Source: Malus domestica
Taxonomy: Eukaryota > Streptophyta > Magnoliopsida > Rosales > Rosaceae
Direction: 5' to 3'
Assembly (NCBI RefSeq): GCF_042453785.1
Contig: NC_091664.1
Span: 30,614,501-30,678,500, forward strand
Length of the DNA: 64,000 nt
Shown here: positions 44,651-57,766 of the stretch, piece after piece
Layout: every line of letters begins with the position of its first letter
Position numbering within the stretch: the first letter of the stretch is position 1
Notes under the pieces: generated by a model
What the model was told of the DNA's origin: nothing
Databases searched by the model: none
The model's input: only the letters and a program-made list of their open reading frames with translations
Program-made: the position numbers and the translations under genes

Positions 44651-46165
44651 ATGGCCACTCTGACCTGCACAGCCTCCGACTTAGCCCCACTTCTCGCCAC
44701 CGCCACCACCGCCCTCAATGCCACTGCCCTCTCCGAATTCCTCTGCGGTCGCTTTAACACAATCTCCACCAAATTCAGTGACACCACCTACGCAATCGAC
44801 AACACTTACCTCCTCTTCTCCGCTTACCTTGTCTTCGCCATGCAGCTCGGCTTCGCCATGCTATGCGCCGGCTCCGTTCGTGCCAAGAATACCATGAATA
44901 TCATGCTCACCAACGTCCTTGATGCCGCTGCCGGTGCCCTCTCCTATTACCTCTTCGGCTTTGCCTTTGCCTTCGGCGCTCCCTCCAACGCCTTCATCGG
45001 CCGACACTTCTTTGGCCTCCGAGACTTCCCCTCTGTATCCGGAGGCGACTACAGCTTCTTCCTCTACCAATGGGCTTTTGCCATCGCCGCCGCTGGCATC
45101 ACCAGCGGCTCTATCGCTGAGAGAACGCAATTCGTCGCTTACCTCATTTACTCTTCTTTCCTAACCGGTTTTGTCTACCCCGTCGTGTCTCATTGGTTTT
45201 GGTCCGCTGATGGATGGGCCAGTCCAACCCGGCACGATAACTTACTCTTTGGTTCCGGTTCAATTGATTTTGCCGGTTCGGGTGTGGTCCACATGGTTGG
45301 AGGCATAGCCGGTTTATGGGGCGCCGTGATCGAAGGCCCGAGAATTGGCAGATTTGATCGAACTGGCCGATCTGTGGCCTTGCGGGGTCACAGCGCATCC
45401 CTAGTGGTTCTCGGTACGTTCTTGCTTTGGTTCGGGTGGTACGGGTTCAACCCCGGTTCATTTCTCACGATTTTGAAGAGTTACGGCGATGGTGGTACTT
45501 ACTACGGTCAATGGAGTGCCATTGGTAGGACAGCTGTCACAACGACATTGGCTGGCTGCACAGCCGCTCTCACTACCTTGTTCAGCAAGCGATTACTGGT
45601 GGGTCATTGGAACGTGCTCGACGTTTGTAACGGTCTGTTGGGTGGTTTTGCCGCGATCACATCCGGGTGCTCGGTGGTGGAACCGTGGGCGGCAATCGTG
45701 TGCGGGTTCGTGGCCGCATGGGTTTTGATAGGATGCAACAAGGTGGCGGAGAAGCTAAAATACGATGATCCATTGGAGGCTGCTCAGTTGCATGGTGGAT
45801 GTGGAGCTTGGGGGCTGATATTCACAGGGTTGTTTGCAACAGAAAAATATGTGAATGAGGTGTACTCCGGCAGGTCAGGGCGGCCGTATGGGTTGTTTAT
45901 GGGTGGTGGTGGGAGGCTGTTGGCGGCGCAAATTGTGCAGATTTTGGTGGTGGCAGGGTGGGTCAGTGCTACCATGGGCCCGCTGTTCTATGGGCTTCAT
46001 AAGTTGAAGTTATTGAGGATCTCAAGCGAGGATGAGACTCAAGGGATGGATATGACAAGGCATGGTGGATTTGCTTATGTTTACCATGATGAAGATGATC
46101 CATCCATTAAACCTGAGTTTATGATGAGGAGGGTTGAGCCTGTTAATGATGCCAGTCCTGCATAA
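44651..46165 (+). CDS. AMT1: AMT1-type high-affinity ammonium transporter
   Basis: Intronless 504-residue ORF, the usual structure and length for plant AMT1. Eleven hydrophobic helices. The ammonium-transporter signature [13 protein letters not shown] starts at residue 206, with pore histidine 214; the second conserved histidine is 381 in LHGGCGAWG. The cytosolic C-terminus has [12 protein letters not shown] with threonine 469, equivalent to the regulated threonine 460 of Arabidopsis AMT1;1, whose phosphorylation closes the trimer. Transports ammonium across the plasma membrane. No damage seen. Codon use is GC-rich compared with its AT-rich surroundings. Which AMT1 subtype it is cannot be settled here. 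Confidence 0.96.
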   Translation: MATLTCTASDLAPLLATATTALNATALSEFLCGRFNTISTKFSDTTYAIDNTYLLFSAYLVFAMQLGFAMLCAGSVRAKNTMNIMLTNVLDAAAGALSYYLFGFAFAFGAPSNAFIGRHFFGLRDFPSVSGGDYSFFLYQWAFAIAAAGITSGSIAERTQFVAYLIYSSFLTGFVYPVVSHWFWSADGWASPTRHDNLLFGSGSIDFAGSGVVHMVGGIAGLWGAVIEGPRIGRFDRTGRSVALRGHSASLVVLGTFLLWFGWYGFNPGSFLTILKSYGDGGTYYGQWSAIGRTAVTTTLAGCTAALTTLFSKRLLVGHWNVLDVCNGLLGGFAAITSGCSVVEPWAAIVCGFVAAWVLIGCNKVAEKLKYDDPLEAAQLHGGCGAWGLIFTGLFATEKYVNEVYSGRSGRPYGLFMGGGGRLLAAQIVQILVVAGWVSATMGPLFYGLHKLKLLRISSEDETQGMDMTRHGGFAYVYHDEDDPSIKPEFMMRRVEPVNDASPA

Positions 46166-46448
46166 GTGACTCCGTAATACATCTACACTACATAATTGTG
46201 CTAAAATCAATCGTTCATGCGTGATAAATTTCTACTTAGCAACCTAAAATGTGTAATGGTCGCATATATAGTGTGTTTATGTTTCATTACTGTTACTGTT
46301 AGTGCATAACATGCATGCATTATGCACTATGCATTTCCAAGTTCTATATATGTCTCTCACCAAGTAATATATGATAGTAAATTAAGATGACAAAGTTTGA
46401 TTTCGCAAGCTCTTGGGAGGTTCCCATTTTTGTATTTTTTTTATGAAG

Positions 46449-46450
<2 letters not shown>

Positions 46451-46480
<30 letters not shown>
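46451..46480. repeat. (AT)15 microsatellite
   Basis: Perfect AT dinucleotide run. Confidence 0.95.
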
Positions 46481-46483
<3 letters not shown>

Positions 46484-47098
46484 CGAACAATACTTCATTT
46501 TCGAGAAGAAAAGTCCTCCTTCCTCATTAACATGGCATCATTTCACCATATAATACGGATATATAAGTCGGGATCATTCATTTTCTTTATAAAGGTCATC
46601 TGTAAAAATTTAATTAATTGGAGAATATTAGCCATTTATATATGTCATACAAATTAACAATTATGATAATAAGTAACATTCTCATAAATCATTAATTCTT
46701 TTATTCATATATATGAATGATTAAACCATCTCCAAATTGACAAGGAAATGGGATCTCACCAATGTGCACTTGATTTTCAAATGCATATCAAAGGGGTTTC
46801 TAGGCCATGGACATCTAAAAAGTGAATCTAGCTAGCAATCACTTTCACTTCAATACCCGTTGCGGTGTCTGGCCAAACGAGATTATAATACTAATAGTAT
46901 GTCATTAATCCAGTGTTTGTAAGTATTTTTGGAAATTATTGAACGTTTAGACCTCATTTAGTGAGAAAAGATTTTGTTGTTGTTGTATTGAACGTTTAGC
47001 ATCAAAGTGTTGATGCGTCATGTGGGCATGTTACTTGTTAGAGTTATATCATTGGTAGATCCATAATTAAGTACTAACCCTTCACTATATTTGTTTGA

Positions 47099-47251
47099 GT
47101 AATGCTAAGAAGACTAAATTTGAAGACTAAATTTTGAAAACTAAATGACATGGAAGTTAATGATTGGTTTATTACTTAAGCGTTGATAAATGTGTTCATT
47201 CTTATTGATGACACATTATTTAATTTGTAAATTTAGTCTTCCTAACATTAC
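47099..47251. mobile_element. MITE with GTAATGCTAAGAAGAC ends
   Basis: 153 bp with inverted termini GTAATGCTAAGAAGACTAAA and TTTAGTCTTCCTAACATTAC. Related in reverse orientation to 15332-15490. Confidence 0.75.
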
Positions 47252-48269
47252 TCTATTTGTTTTTACGTACTTATTTGACCAAGTATTTGTAATTAACATG
47301 AATAATGACACTAATTAGTAAAATAATATCTTTGATTTTTTTTTTCTAAGTCTCAGAAGTCAGAAATATAGATATTCGTAATGGTATTTTCAAGATACAC
47401 GTCACGGTTCGCATTGAATGGCCAAAGAACTTGGCTCTTCGAGATCACAATGGTTTCTAGCTACACGTTGACTTGCTTGTTTTCTTTTGGTAGTTTGGAA
47501 TCCTTAATTCTACGATTTAAATATCATAGTACAGCTTAATTAAACTAGAATCTAAATCTGAGAATGTAACACGTAATTTACTCTTTTATTTATTTTTTAT
47601 GATTAAATAATTATGATATTTTATATGTAGATATTTTCAATTAATGATAAAAATACTTTTTTAATTTCTCAAACATCTCCGCTTAATTCTTAGTATTGTT
47701 TTAATTTTATTTATTCAATATGATAATAAGAAATATATGTATGTGCGCGTGCGTGCTGTTCAAGGAGGATAAACTATATGCATTCTATTTGGTGTGTACC
47801 TAAGTGAAGTCGGATAATATCTAATGATGTCAGTCTTTTGCAAGAGTATCTGACAATCAAGCCGGTCAGACAGCCCTGTTCAATTAAGTTTTCTCCTTTG
47901 TAAGGAGATAAATATGGAGGCATATACCATACATACATATGAATGCTGCATACAATGAACGTTAGTATACGGCATGGCTGCAGCATTTTATCTTTAACTA
48001 TTAGAGGAATTGATTCCCAAATTCGTGCCTGCTATAGACAACTCTCTGGACTGTGATCAAATGTCCGATTGGGCAACTTTGTCTGTCAAATTCTCAATGC
48101 AAGTTTCAACATTCTCAGAATTTTATCTTTAATGATTAGATGCTTAATTACAATGGAATAGGAAGACTTTGTGAGTACTTATAATTCCAAGAGATGAACC
48201 AATCATCACTTTGCCATTTACCACAGTAGCCATTTGAAGCATATACCAGTACTTTGCCTTTTATCTACC

Positions 48270-48932
48270 AAAACAAAGCGTTTTACTGTGCTTTAAAAAA
48301 AAAAAGGGGTGTGATATCCACACACCCCTTTTTACTTCTCTCACACCTTTTTGGTTTTCGGCTATCGGATCGGATGGATTGAAGAAGATCAACAGACATA
48401 AATTAACAAGGGGTGTGTGAGAAGTAAAAATAGGTGTGTGAATAGCACACCCAAAAAAAAAATTGATTTTGCTGTGCTGTAAGAATAAACAACTGTAATA
48501 AACTTTTTTTGTAAAAATGATTTTAACAAAAAAATAGTGTCTGAGTGTTTGGTAAACTTTTATATAAATTGGTGTAAATATGTTAAATGACTGAAAAAGA
48601 TATGGTATTTAATGTGATATAATAATTGTCAAAGAAAATAATGTAGGGGCAATGATTGTAATTTTGTAAAATATGTGAGGGTATACTTGCTATTTGAAAA
48701 TTTTCATTAAATGGGCATTGATTACTATGCTTTCAAAAAGAAAAAAAACTTTTTTAGAAGCATGGTAGACCTTACTTTTGCTTTTCTACTGTCATTTACG
48801 ACAATTCTTTTAAAAAAAAAACATTTTTTTTTTGTTTTACAAAACACATTTGATGTTCCAGATTTTTCAATAAGCTTTTTATTTTTTATTTTTTTATTTT
48901 TTTTAAAGCACCACAATCCCAAACCAACCCTT
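48270..48932. mobile_element. PIF-type MITE copy with nested MITE
   Basis: Right end CCCAAACCAACCC and internal 'gagtgtttggtaaactttta' match the 34670 family. Left end is unclear near 48270. A different MITE (48306-48452) is inserted. Confidence 0.5.
48306..48452. mobile_element. Nested MITE with GGGGTGTG ends
   Basis: Inverted termini GGGGTGTGATATCCACACAC and GGTGTGTGAATAGCACACCC around about 105 bp; flanked by A-runs. Confidence 0.65.
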
Positions 48933-49199
48933 AGGTAAAACTTATGAATCTTGTTAAGACGTACTTGATGCTAAAACATGGCCTTAAGCATATGAAATCT
49001 ATTGTTTCGTCATCAGTAATATCTTGACTGGAAAACATCCATCAATATATATAGCAATTAGAAAAATCATTCTTAAGATTTACAAACAACAATTTTCCTC
49101 AAAAATATGATCAAACCCTCCATCCATTTGATGATCTATACATACAGAAGCAACAATCTTATTAATATTTGCAAGTGATGTTAACTTTGATCCTAAACT
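48933..49199. other. Intergenic, nothing identified
   Basis: AT-rich spacer. Confidence 0.5.
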
Positions 49200-50030
49200 T
49201 GAGATTACCGACATGTTCCAAGGCTCCAAACTTTGACTGGTTTTTGGTCATGAATGATTCAAAAGCTTCCTGGTTGTTCCTAGTCATTGACGTTTCAATA
49301 ACTTCCTGGTATCAATGCTACCATTAACAATAGTTTTCTCCTCCTCATCGTTGGTAATAGACAATTTAATACCTTTCCTGCTATCAACACTACCATTACT
49401 CTTTCTTTTCCCCCTCCACTTGGTAAACCCTAATTTATCATGCACCTTCAAACTATGATCAATTACTTTCACTTCCAGTGATCCACTAAGTTTTAATTCT
49501 TGGTTGTATTGTTCATAGAGAAATTTCTTATCAACCACTCGGTTCTCTCGCATCGAGAAACGGTCGTGATAAGTGTTCAAATCAGTAGCAAAAATATTCT
49601 TCTGTACTACCAATTTCTCCTAAGAACCACGCAAATAGTGAATCATGTTCTTGAATTCTATAAGCAAGTCGAGCTGGAAAGAGGGACTCGATAAAGACGG
49701 TCGCATGTTCACTCTCTCTGTCGTTTTTCTCTCCCTCTTCTTCATCAACTCATTTACTTTCTCTTCATAATACTTCTTATATTCATCTTGATCTTTGATG
49801 CCTCTAAAACCACTATTTTTGCTTTTCTAACGCTCGTAAACCCTAGTAGAAGCAACTTTCATGATTGATCAATTTTGTTTTCTTTGATTTGTTTTCAAAC
49901 TAAATAAAATCCATCAACTCTCTTTCGTCAGCAAATCAATTTCTTTGTTCCGGTCTCTTGCTACTAGTTTAATCTCTTCTAAAATTCTGTTAAAAAACTC
50001 AAAACTCCACTTGTGGATCTTTTCCCTATC
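49200..50030 (-). pseudogene. DUF313-type B3 domain protein, degenerate
   Basis: Minus strand 49613-49284 encodes VVQKNIFATDLNTYHDRFSM, then SGSLEVKVIDHSLKVHDKLG and FTKWRGKRK, paralogous to the B3-like domain of 59106-60180. Upstream (50025-49880) a second part reads FEFFNRILEEIKLVARDRNK and EIDLLTKES before a stop. The two parts are in different frames, and the C-terminal strands of the fold are lost. Plant DUF313 proteins are B3-related DNA-binding candidates; this copy cannot work. Confidence 0.7.
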
Positions 50031-50345
50031 TTCACAGACCATCGCCACCTCCGTCTTGTTCTTTAGTTCCTTGGAACTTAAGAAAACACCAGTTCTTAAT
50101 TGATTAATTTCCGAAACAAAGAACTGAAAGGAGGAGAACCGAGTAATGTTACTTGAATAAAAATTTCAAAGGGATTCTTGGAGATATAGGCATAACCCAT
50201 TCCTTGGTGAACAAGCAAAAGAATAAGTATTCCTCAACCTAAAAGAACAATAATTATGATATACTAAAATAAACTTTTCTATTCTTATTTCATGTCGATT
50301 GAAATTAAAACAGCTAATTACTGAATTTTGGTAAACATTATTAAG

Positions 50346-51828
50346 AGCATCTCCACCAGTTCCCAATTGCCTTGGTAATTGGGTGAAACTGCTTTCTGCC
50401 CATAAAAATTAGTTCCAACAGTGAAAATTTGAAAGAGCAATTGGTAGGAGGGTAGGTGGCATGGCAGCTGCCCTGCCAATTATTACAAAGGTAGGCGCCC
50501 CCAATTGCACCAGCAAACAACCGTGGTCCCACCCACGTGAAGGACAAATGAGCCAAACAGAGCAACATTACTGTTATATTTTTTGGAGGATGATTATCTC
50601 CGCTCCTAATCTCTCTTCCCTTCCCTCTTTTTCTACTTGAATGGTTACTGTGGATGCAAATTTCTTCCTCCTTGATCTTGGACAATTTTGCACCTACAAA
50701 ACAATTAACACCTTAGGTTAAGGCCAAGAGCCTCACACGCCTACGATGAATGGGGGGCTTTGGCCGAAGAACCTCCGATGCCAAAGTTAGAATTTATAGA
50801 AAAAGAGTGTTTAGAGAATTTTAGGATTTTTGCCAAAAGTGTTGGAATTTGTTTTTTGGTGAGAATGAGAGTATATTTATAGGGATAGAGGTGGCTAGGT
50901 TTTTTGGGTTTAATTTAGGTTTAATTAGGAGTTACCAAATAATTAAAAAGGGAAAATGGTGGAAAAGGTAGAGAATATAATAGGCTCTTTTTGGATGGGA
51001 ATGGCCGGCCCTTGGTGTGATTTTTGGGGTATAATGGGTGATTAATTTGGTGATTAATTCATTAATTAGGAATTAATTCATTAATTAGCCAATTAATCTC
51101 TATTTTTATGGGATAATTTATAGGTTATGAAGTAATTACCTATAATGAGGATGGATGAGATAAATTGGAATTGATTACCTTTTTTGGAGCATTTTTGACT
51201 TGGTTGAGGATGATTGTCCGCTGCTCGCCCATAGGAATCTCGGTATGCCTCAAGGGTATTTTTATCCTCTTTTACCAAAAAATCCACGCGTCGCCTTGTG
51301 ATTATTTTTGGTTCCACAGTTACAGTTAAACCACGTCAACATCTTATATTGATTTTTTCATAGAGACAATAAAACAAAAAATAAAGCGTGAGAAGAGAGA
51401 AGGAGATGGAAATAGAAGATGAGAGAATCCTACTCGATGTTTTTTAGTTGGACTTTCAAATTTTAATTTGGTGGACAAAAGGTTATAAATATATTATTGA
51501 ATTTGTATATTTTATTCTGTCACTTGCATCTTTATCTAACGGTCAATATTATTCTAAAGTAAAATATTCAAAAAAATGACTAAAAGTTCCAAACAAAAAA
51601 CTCAATTTTTTTCTACAAATACCCAACTATATAGTAAAAACATAAATAATTTTTTTTAATTTAAAAATATATTTGTGAATAGTAATCACATTTTTGTACT
51701 TGCGGTTCCTCCTTCCAAATTACTGGATTTGCAAAAAAGCAATTACTGTTTAGAGTGAAAAGTAAGAATAATTTTAATATCGTTGCCATCCAATTGTCAT
51801 TGCCCTCCAACCAACTGGTGGAGATGCT
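50346..51828. mobile_element. MITE split by a solo LTR
   Basis: Inverted termini AGCATCTCCACCAGTT (50346) and AACTGGTGGAGATGCT (ending 51828), with TAAG on both outer sides. Removing 50649-51318 and one GTTAC leaves a non-coding element of about 800 bp. Superfamily not assigned. Confidence 0.7.
50649..51318 (-). mobile_element. Solo LTR, family A, nested
   Basis: 670 bp, on the minus strand TGTGGAACC to CATCCACA, with exact target duplication GTAAC (plus strand GTTAC at 50644-50648 and 51319-51323). Homologous in opposite orientation to 11367-12120. Confidence 0.88.
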
Positions 51829-53516
51829 ATAAGATATTGGGATTTCTTACGTACATTATTCCCAAAATTTGTTCTTTTTCCTGTCCAGTATGAGTCCGTA
51901 CGAATTTGGGATCCAAACGAAGTCAAATGCAAGAACCTAATTTTTCAAGGGATTTAACTTTAGCAAAACACCAGCAAATAATGGATGCAATTAAATTCCG
52001 AGATGAGACTTATATTTGGGAAGAACAATGCTGCCAATGCCAAACACTACCACCATGGTCCACGGCCCGAGGGGTCCGAAAACGTTTGTATTTATTTCTC
52101 TTTGCAGTTAACTAATTTAGGGAATTCATTTCAGAGATGTATATCGTCTTTTCAGCATAGAATCACAGTTTGAATTCACTTGTATCCAAATATAAGTCTT
52201 TATTTCAGCAGTAGTACTTCAGTGACTACCAGAAGTTGACGAATTTTCTTTATTACAAAAAAACAACAAAGCTTTATCTCATTAAGTGGTATCGATTGTA
52301 TGAATCTTAGAACGTTATTGACCTGAATTTTGCGCCAAGTCTTTTGTTAGCTCAAAGTGCTACATATCTTTTTTGGTCTCATTCAAATTTTCTCTAGGTT
52401 TTTCTCTACCCCTTTTGTCTTGGGACTATATTTCATAATCGCATGAATGAAATAATGATATGCTGATTGTCAAAATAGAGGAAATTTTTTGAAAACACAC
52501 AATCACCACCTTCCTTCTTATCATAATATAAGCAAAGAAGCACTTCAAATGGCTACGTAGTGACATAAACTAATCGTTACCGGGCGAAACCAAGAATCTT
52601 CGAGTATAATATATAGACATCGCACAGGAACTCAACTATTAGGCAGAATTAATTAATCTTTATAATCCAAGAACCACAGGGTGCATAAGCGCATAAGATT
52701 AAATTGCAACATAAATGCTTCAACAAATTATTGAGATAAACAAATACTACTTATATATGATGATCAAAGACTTAACCTACTTATATACGTCTTGCATATA
52801 AACCAACAATGTTATATATATTGCCGTTATTCCATAACTGGCAACTAGCAGCAAGTACACGCACAATCATACCACAATTCATATTCCAAACGCTCAATCA
52901 CACCACTTTCCTTCTTAAAATATTCCCTCTGATATTATAAATTAAGTCGCAATGATAGGAGGGGTGGGAAGCCTGCGACAGAAGCTCACTGCGATCCTCC
53001 AAAGCCATGAATCATTGATGAAGTAGATGGGGGCCGTGATATATAGATCGCAGCCTGCAGCACATCACTACCAGAGGAAATGCCATTTCATATACGGTTT
53101 GAATTGCTGAACAGAAAAACTTGGTTCTTCCATTGAAACATCTGACAAACGATCAATGCTAATAACCACAGGGCGTGTAACTGCAAAAGATTTCATTACA
53201 ACGCAAATTAATTAATACATGCATAAGAGTTAGCTTGCTGTTAATTAACATGGCCTTAAATTAAACTAGCCCGTAATGTGCAAGTGATAACAAAGATTCT
53301 AACTTTATCGATCTTCGCAGGTTCTAGTTTCATTGATCTCAAGCATCTACGGTTGAATGGTTCACTGTTTGTCTAGCTCTACTGACATGACAGAGACTAT
53401 TTGTCCTCAAAATTAAACCTCTTATAACAAGAAAAATTTCATTCCTTAAAAGTATGTGAATTCCGTCGGTCCATCTTCAGTACGTGATACGTCCAACGAC
53501 CGTGTGCAGAAAAACA
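51829..53516. other. Intergenic, one possible exon relic
   Basis: Mostly unassigned AT-rich DNA. On the minus strand 53182-53068, behind a TTTTGCAG, a frame reads TRPVVISIDRLSDVSMEEP and continues to FKPYMKWHF before a stop. It may be an exon relic; I do not recognise it. Confidence 0.4.
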
Positions 53517-54150
53517 TGTTGTGCTAGGATAGCACCAAACCCGTTGGAACCAACTCAAGCTAACCCACAGGAAATTTATCAAATGAAAATGCAAGAATAA
53601 AATATTAAAGACACCAAGATTTTAACGAGGTTCCTCAACAGTCAGTGTAACTGGAGTACGTCCTCGGAGCAGTAGGAGCTCACCCATGTAATCCACTATC
53701 AACCAAATGGGAGTTTACAAAGTGTTGGCAATCTCACAACCCAAATAACCCAATACACCCAATAACTCTCACTCACCAAAGAAACAAATAGAGAGAGAAA
53801 TATAGTGAATAATTTCCTCTCTATACAAAGCTCAAAGCTAATACACAAATACAACTTTGATTGAGTGAGTACCAACAAAGAAAGAAATCACCTTTCTTTC
53901 TTCTCTTTCTGCTCTCAGTTTTTTGCTCTCTGCAGCTCTCTTTCCTCTCTCAAAGATGGGCTACTAAAACAGAAAAATGGTGCACTCTTCTACAACATTT
54001 TTCTTCTCCAAAACCAAATACTTATGGCTTTGAAAAAGCCACAAAACAAGCCACAAAACAAGGAAACATAATCATGTTGTCCTTTCCCTTTTTTTTTTCT
54101 TTTGGTTTGTTTATTAGGAAAGGTGATGGCCACTTGGCCACAATTCAACA
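53517..54150 (-). repeat. 3' LTR of the copia element
   Basis: 634 bp; same length as the 5' LTR. Example differences: AAGAATAAAA here against AAGAACAAAA, CCTCAACAG against CCTTAATAG. Confidence 0.95.
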
Positions 54151-54290
54151 ATCTCCACCTTGGCCAAGTTCCGAAAACGCCATGATAAGCCAACCAACAC
54201 AATTGACCCAAAAATCACTCCCAAACACTAGCAAGAGAAAAATTCATGCCGAGCCAAATGCTCCAAAACTCCTACTGCTCAACGCCTTCT

Positions 54291-55322
54291 TTATATAGGC
54301 ATAATGTGAGCCAAGTTCAAACAGTGAACAAACTTGGCTACACCAACAACCTTAGTCAACATATCAGCGGGGTTGTCTTTAGTTGGAATCTTCTGGAGAA
54401 TGATTTCCCCTTCACCAACAATTTCACGAACAAAGTGATAACGCACATCTATGTGCTTGGTCCTCGCATGATGAACCTGATATTTAGCCAAATAAATGGC
54501 ACTCTGACTATTACAATGTACCTCCACCTGCTTCTGATCAACCCCCAAATCTCTAATCAGCCCATGTATCCAAATGGCCTCCTTTATAGCTTCAGCAACT
54601 GCCATATATTCAGCCTCTGTAGTAGACAAGGCAACAGATGACTGCAAAATGGACCTCCAACAAACTGGCCCTTTAGCCATAGTAAACACATAGCCTGTAG
54701 TAGACTTCCTTCCATCCAGATCACCTGCATAATCTGAATCAACATAACCAACTGCAAAATGACCAATACCAGAGTCATCTCTCTCAAAGCATAAACCAAC
54801 ATCTCGAGTACCATGGAGATACCTCAATATCCACTTAGCTGCTTGCCAATGCTCTTTACCTGGATTATGCATATATCGACTCACCATGCCAACTGCATGA
54901 GCAATATCCGGTCTAGAGCATACCATTGCATACATCAAACTACCAACCAAATTTGCATATGGTATATTTTTCATTTGCAGCTTCTCTTTATCATTTTTAG
55001 GACATTGTAGAGAACTCAATTTAAAATGAAGAGCCAAAGGGGTACTAACCGGTTTGGTTGAATCATGAACTCCAAACTTCCGAATCAACTTCTCAAGGTA
55101 TTGTCTTTGATTCAAACTGACCAAACCCTTCTCTCTATCTTTAGTGATCTCCATGCCAAGGATCTTATTTGCTTCACCAAGATCCTTCATCTCAAACTCA
55201 TTCTTCATTTGTTTCTTCAATTTTTCAATCTCTTCAATATTCTTTAAGGCAATCAACATATCATCAACATATATCAACAAATAAATGAAAGACTCATTTG
55301 CAACTTCTTGAAGTACACACAA
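54291..55322 (-). pseudogene. Copia pol, end of reverse transcriptase and RNase H
   Basis: Contains the YVDDM active-site motif of reverse transcriptase, then the copia RNase H region (VALSTTEAEYMA) and the usual KTKHIDVRYHF-type end (here ARTKHIDVRYHF), ending near the 3' LTR. It overlaps the upstream pol ORF by about 49 bp in another frame, so a single-base shift separates them. Confidence 0.92.
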
Positions 55323-56785
55323 TGATCATATTGACTTCTAGAATAATTTTGGCCTCTCATAAATTTATCAAACCTCAAATACCATTGCCTTGGAGATTGC
55401 TTCAAGCCATAAAGTGATTTCTTCAATTTGCAAAACAAATTCTCCTTCCCTTTCACTATATACCCATCCGGTTGACACATATAAATCTCTTCATTCAAAT
55501 CACCATGTAGGAAAGCCGTCTTCACATCAAGTTGCACAAGCTCAAGATCATAATGTGCAACAAGAGCTAACATAATGCGAATTGAGGAGTGTTTCACAAC
55601 CGGAGAAAAGATTTCATTGTAGTCAATGCCCTCCTTTTGTGCATACCCTTTAGCAACTAATCTTGCTTTGAATCTCACATTGCTTTTCTCATCAGCATCT
55701 TCCTTCTTGGCATACACCCATTTGCAACCAATAGCTTTCTTGCCCTTAGGCAATTTAGCTAACTCCCAAGTCTTGTTATTCAAGAGAGAATTCATCTCAT
55801 CACCCATGGCATTGCACCACATTTTCTTCTCCTCACTCTCAATAGCTTCCTCAAAATTGGATGGAATCTCTTCAGTGATAATAGGAAGAGCAAAAGCAAC
55901 ATAGTCACTATACCGAGCTAGCTTGGTAATTTGTCTATTTCCTCTGTTCTTGGCAATAGACTCTTGAGGTGAAACTTGCTCTTCAACTTGAATAGAATCT
56001 TCAAGTTCAAATTTTTCAACATCCTCATGGTCTCCAACTTCTTCACTTGTAGTGACTTCAACATCAGCGGAAATAGGATTTGAAGTACCAGAGGCAACTT
56101 TCTCGAGCTCCACTTGTTGGACATCTTTCACATTCTTCTCAGAGACTTTGTACATACTTTCTTCATCAAATGTCACATCTCTACTGATTACAAGTTTCTT
56201 CATCTCTGGGCACCACAACCTGTAACCTTTGACACCACTACTAAAACCAAGAAAGATAGCCTTTTTGGCTCTAGGATCAAGTTTATTTTCAGTTACATGA
56301 AAATAAGCAGGTGAACCAAAAATACGAATATGATCATAATCAGAAGAAGGTTTTCCAGTCCATACCTCTATTGGTGTCTTACACTGAACAACAGCTGAGG
56401 GTAACCGGTTGATGATGTGACATGTATAATTAACTGCTTCTGCCCAAAATGACGTGCTTAAACCTGATTGAGACAACATACATCTAACCTTCTCAAGCAA
56501 GGTTCGATTCAATCTTTCTGCAACTCCATTTTGTTGTGGAGTTCCCCGAACACTGAAATGTCTCACAATTCCTTCCTCTTTGCAAACTTTAAAGAAAGGA
56601 TCGGATGTGTATTCACCACCATTATCCGATCTCAAAATCTTAATCTTTCTCCCAGTCTGGTTCTCAACCATTTTCTTCCAACCCAAGAAAATGCTTAACA
56701 CCCCACTCTTATGCTTCATAGTGTAGACCCAAGACCTTCTTGAATAATCATCAACAAAGGTCACGAACCAATGTCTACCACTCAA
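55274..56785 (-). pseudogene. Copia pol, integrase core and reverse transcriptase
   Basis: Integrase core: FVDDYSRRSWVY, RSDNGGEY and GTPQQNGVAER (the catalytic D, D and E region). Then a variable acidic linker and reverse transcriptase starting GCKWVYAKK with QLDVKTAFLHGDL and KSLYGLKQSPRQWY. The N-terminal zinc part of integrase is in the previous ORF, separated by a TGA near 56804. Confidence 0.93.
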
Positions 56786-56806
56786 AGAGGGAGTCTTTGT
56801 AGGACC

Positions 56807-57763
56807 TCAAACATCTGAATGCACATAATCAAGAATGCCCTTCGTCTGATGTACAGCAGTACCAAACTTCATTCTAGTTTGCTTCCCCAAGACACAATGC
56901 TCGCAGAAATCAAGCTTACAAGTCGTGGCACCTTTTAGAAGGCCTTGTTTCATAAGCCCTTGTAGAGCTTTCTCACCGGCATGGCCTAATCTCATATGCC
57001 ACAATCTAGTAGTATCTGAATTAGATGTGCCCATATTTTCAGATACTACAGATGCTTCACCTGTCACAGTGCTTCCCTGCAATAAATACAAATGGCCACA
57101 TCTAGGAGCTTTCATCACAACAAGTGCACCATAAGTAACTTTCAATGTCTGTCCATCTAAATGAAACCTGAAGCCCTTGGATTCCAAAGTACCCAAAGAA
57201 ATAAGATTTTTCTTCAAATTCGGTACATAACGAACACCTGACAACTCTTTAACCATGCCATCATGCAACTTCAAACGAACTGTACCAATCCCTTTTGTTG
57301 TGCAAGGATTGTCATCTCCTATGAACACAACGCCACCATCAAACTCTTTCAAGCTTGAAAACCAATCCTTGTGAGGAGTCATATGATGAGTACAACCCGT
57401 ATCCAACACCCACTTAGTAGCACAATCAAATGATGAGGAAGTGGTTAAAGCAAAATCAGAAAAATCTGTTTCAACCTCAGCAACATTAGCTTCAGAACTT
57501 TCTTTGCCTTTGGTCTTCAATTTAGGACAATCTTTCTTCCAATGACCCTTATTACGACAAAAGGCACATTCATTCATTTCCAAAGGTTTTCTACCTTTAG
57601 AGTTTCCTCTAGGTCGAGACTGTGATTTTTTCCTGCTAGAAGATGACCTCCTCTCCGATGATCTACCTCTAACAAATAAAGCTTCAGAGGTACTATCATG
57701 ATTTTTATCTCTATGCCTCATTTCATAATTCATCAAGGCATTTGACATATCTTCAAATTTCAC
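56807..57763 (-). pseudogene. Copia zinc knuckle, protease and integrase N-terminus
   Basis: CCHC knuckle CAFCRNKGHWKKDC, aspartic protease motif WVLDTGCTHHMT, then the GAG-pre-integrase region (LWHMRLGHAG...CEHCVLGKQ) with the HHCC zinc ligands. Bounded by a TAA at its gag side and a TGA at its integrase side, both apparently single-codon changes. Confidence 0.93.
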
Positions 57764-57766
57764 AGT

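Larger units (their letters stand above)
46166..48269. other. Intergenic downstream of AMT1
   Basis: 3' flank, microsatellite and a MITE listed separately. No gene supported; 47774-47986 is a chance frame. Confidence 0.55.

Noticed and set aside
44605-45398. Minus-strand open frames opposite AMT1
   Set aside because: GC-rich antisense shadows of the transporter gene.
53861-54298. 145-codon frame starting MSEYQQRKKSPF, repeated at 58715
   Set aside because: It is LTR sequence of the copia element; both copies lie in LTRs and the frame has no protein-like features beyond that.
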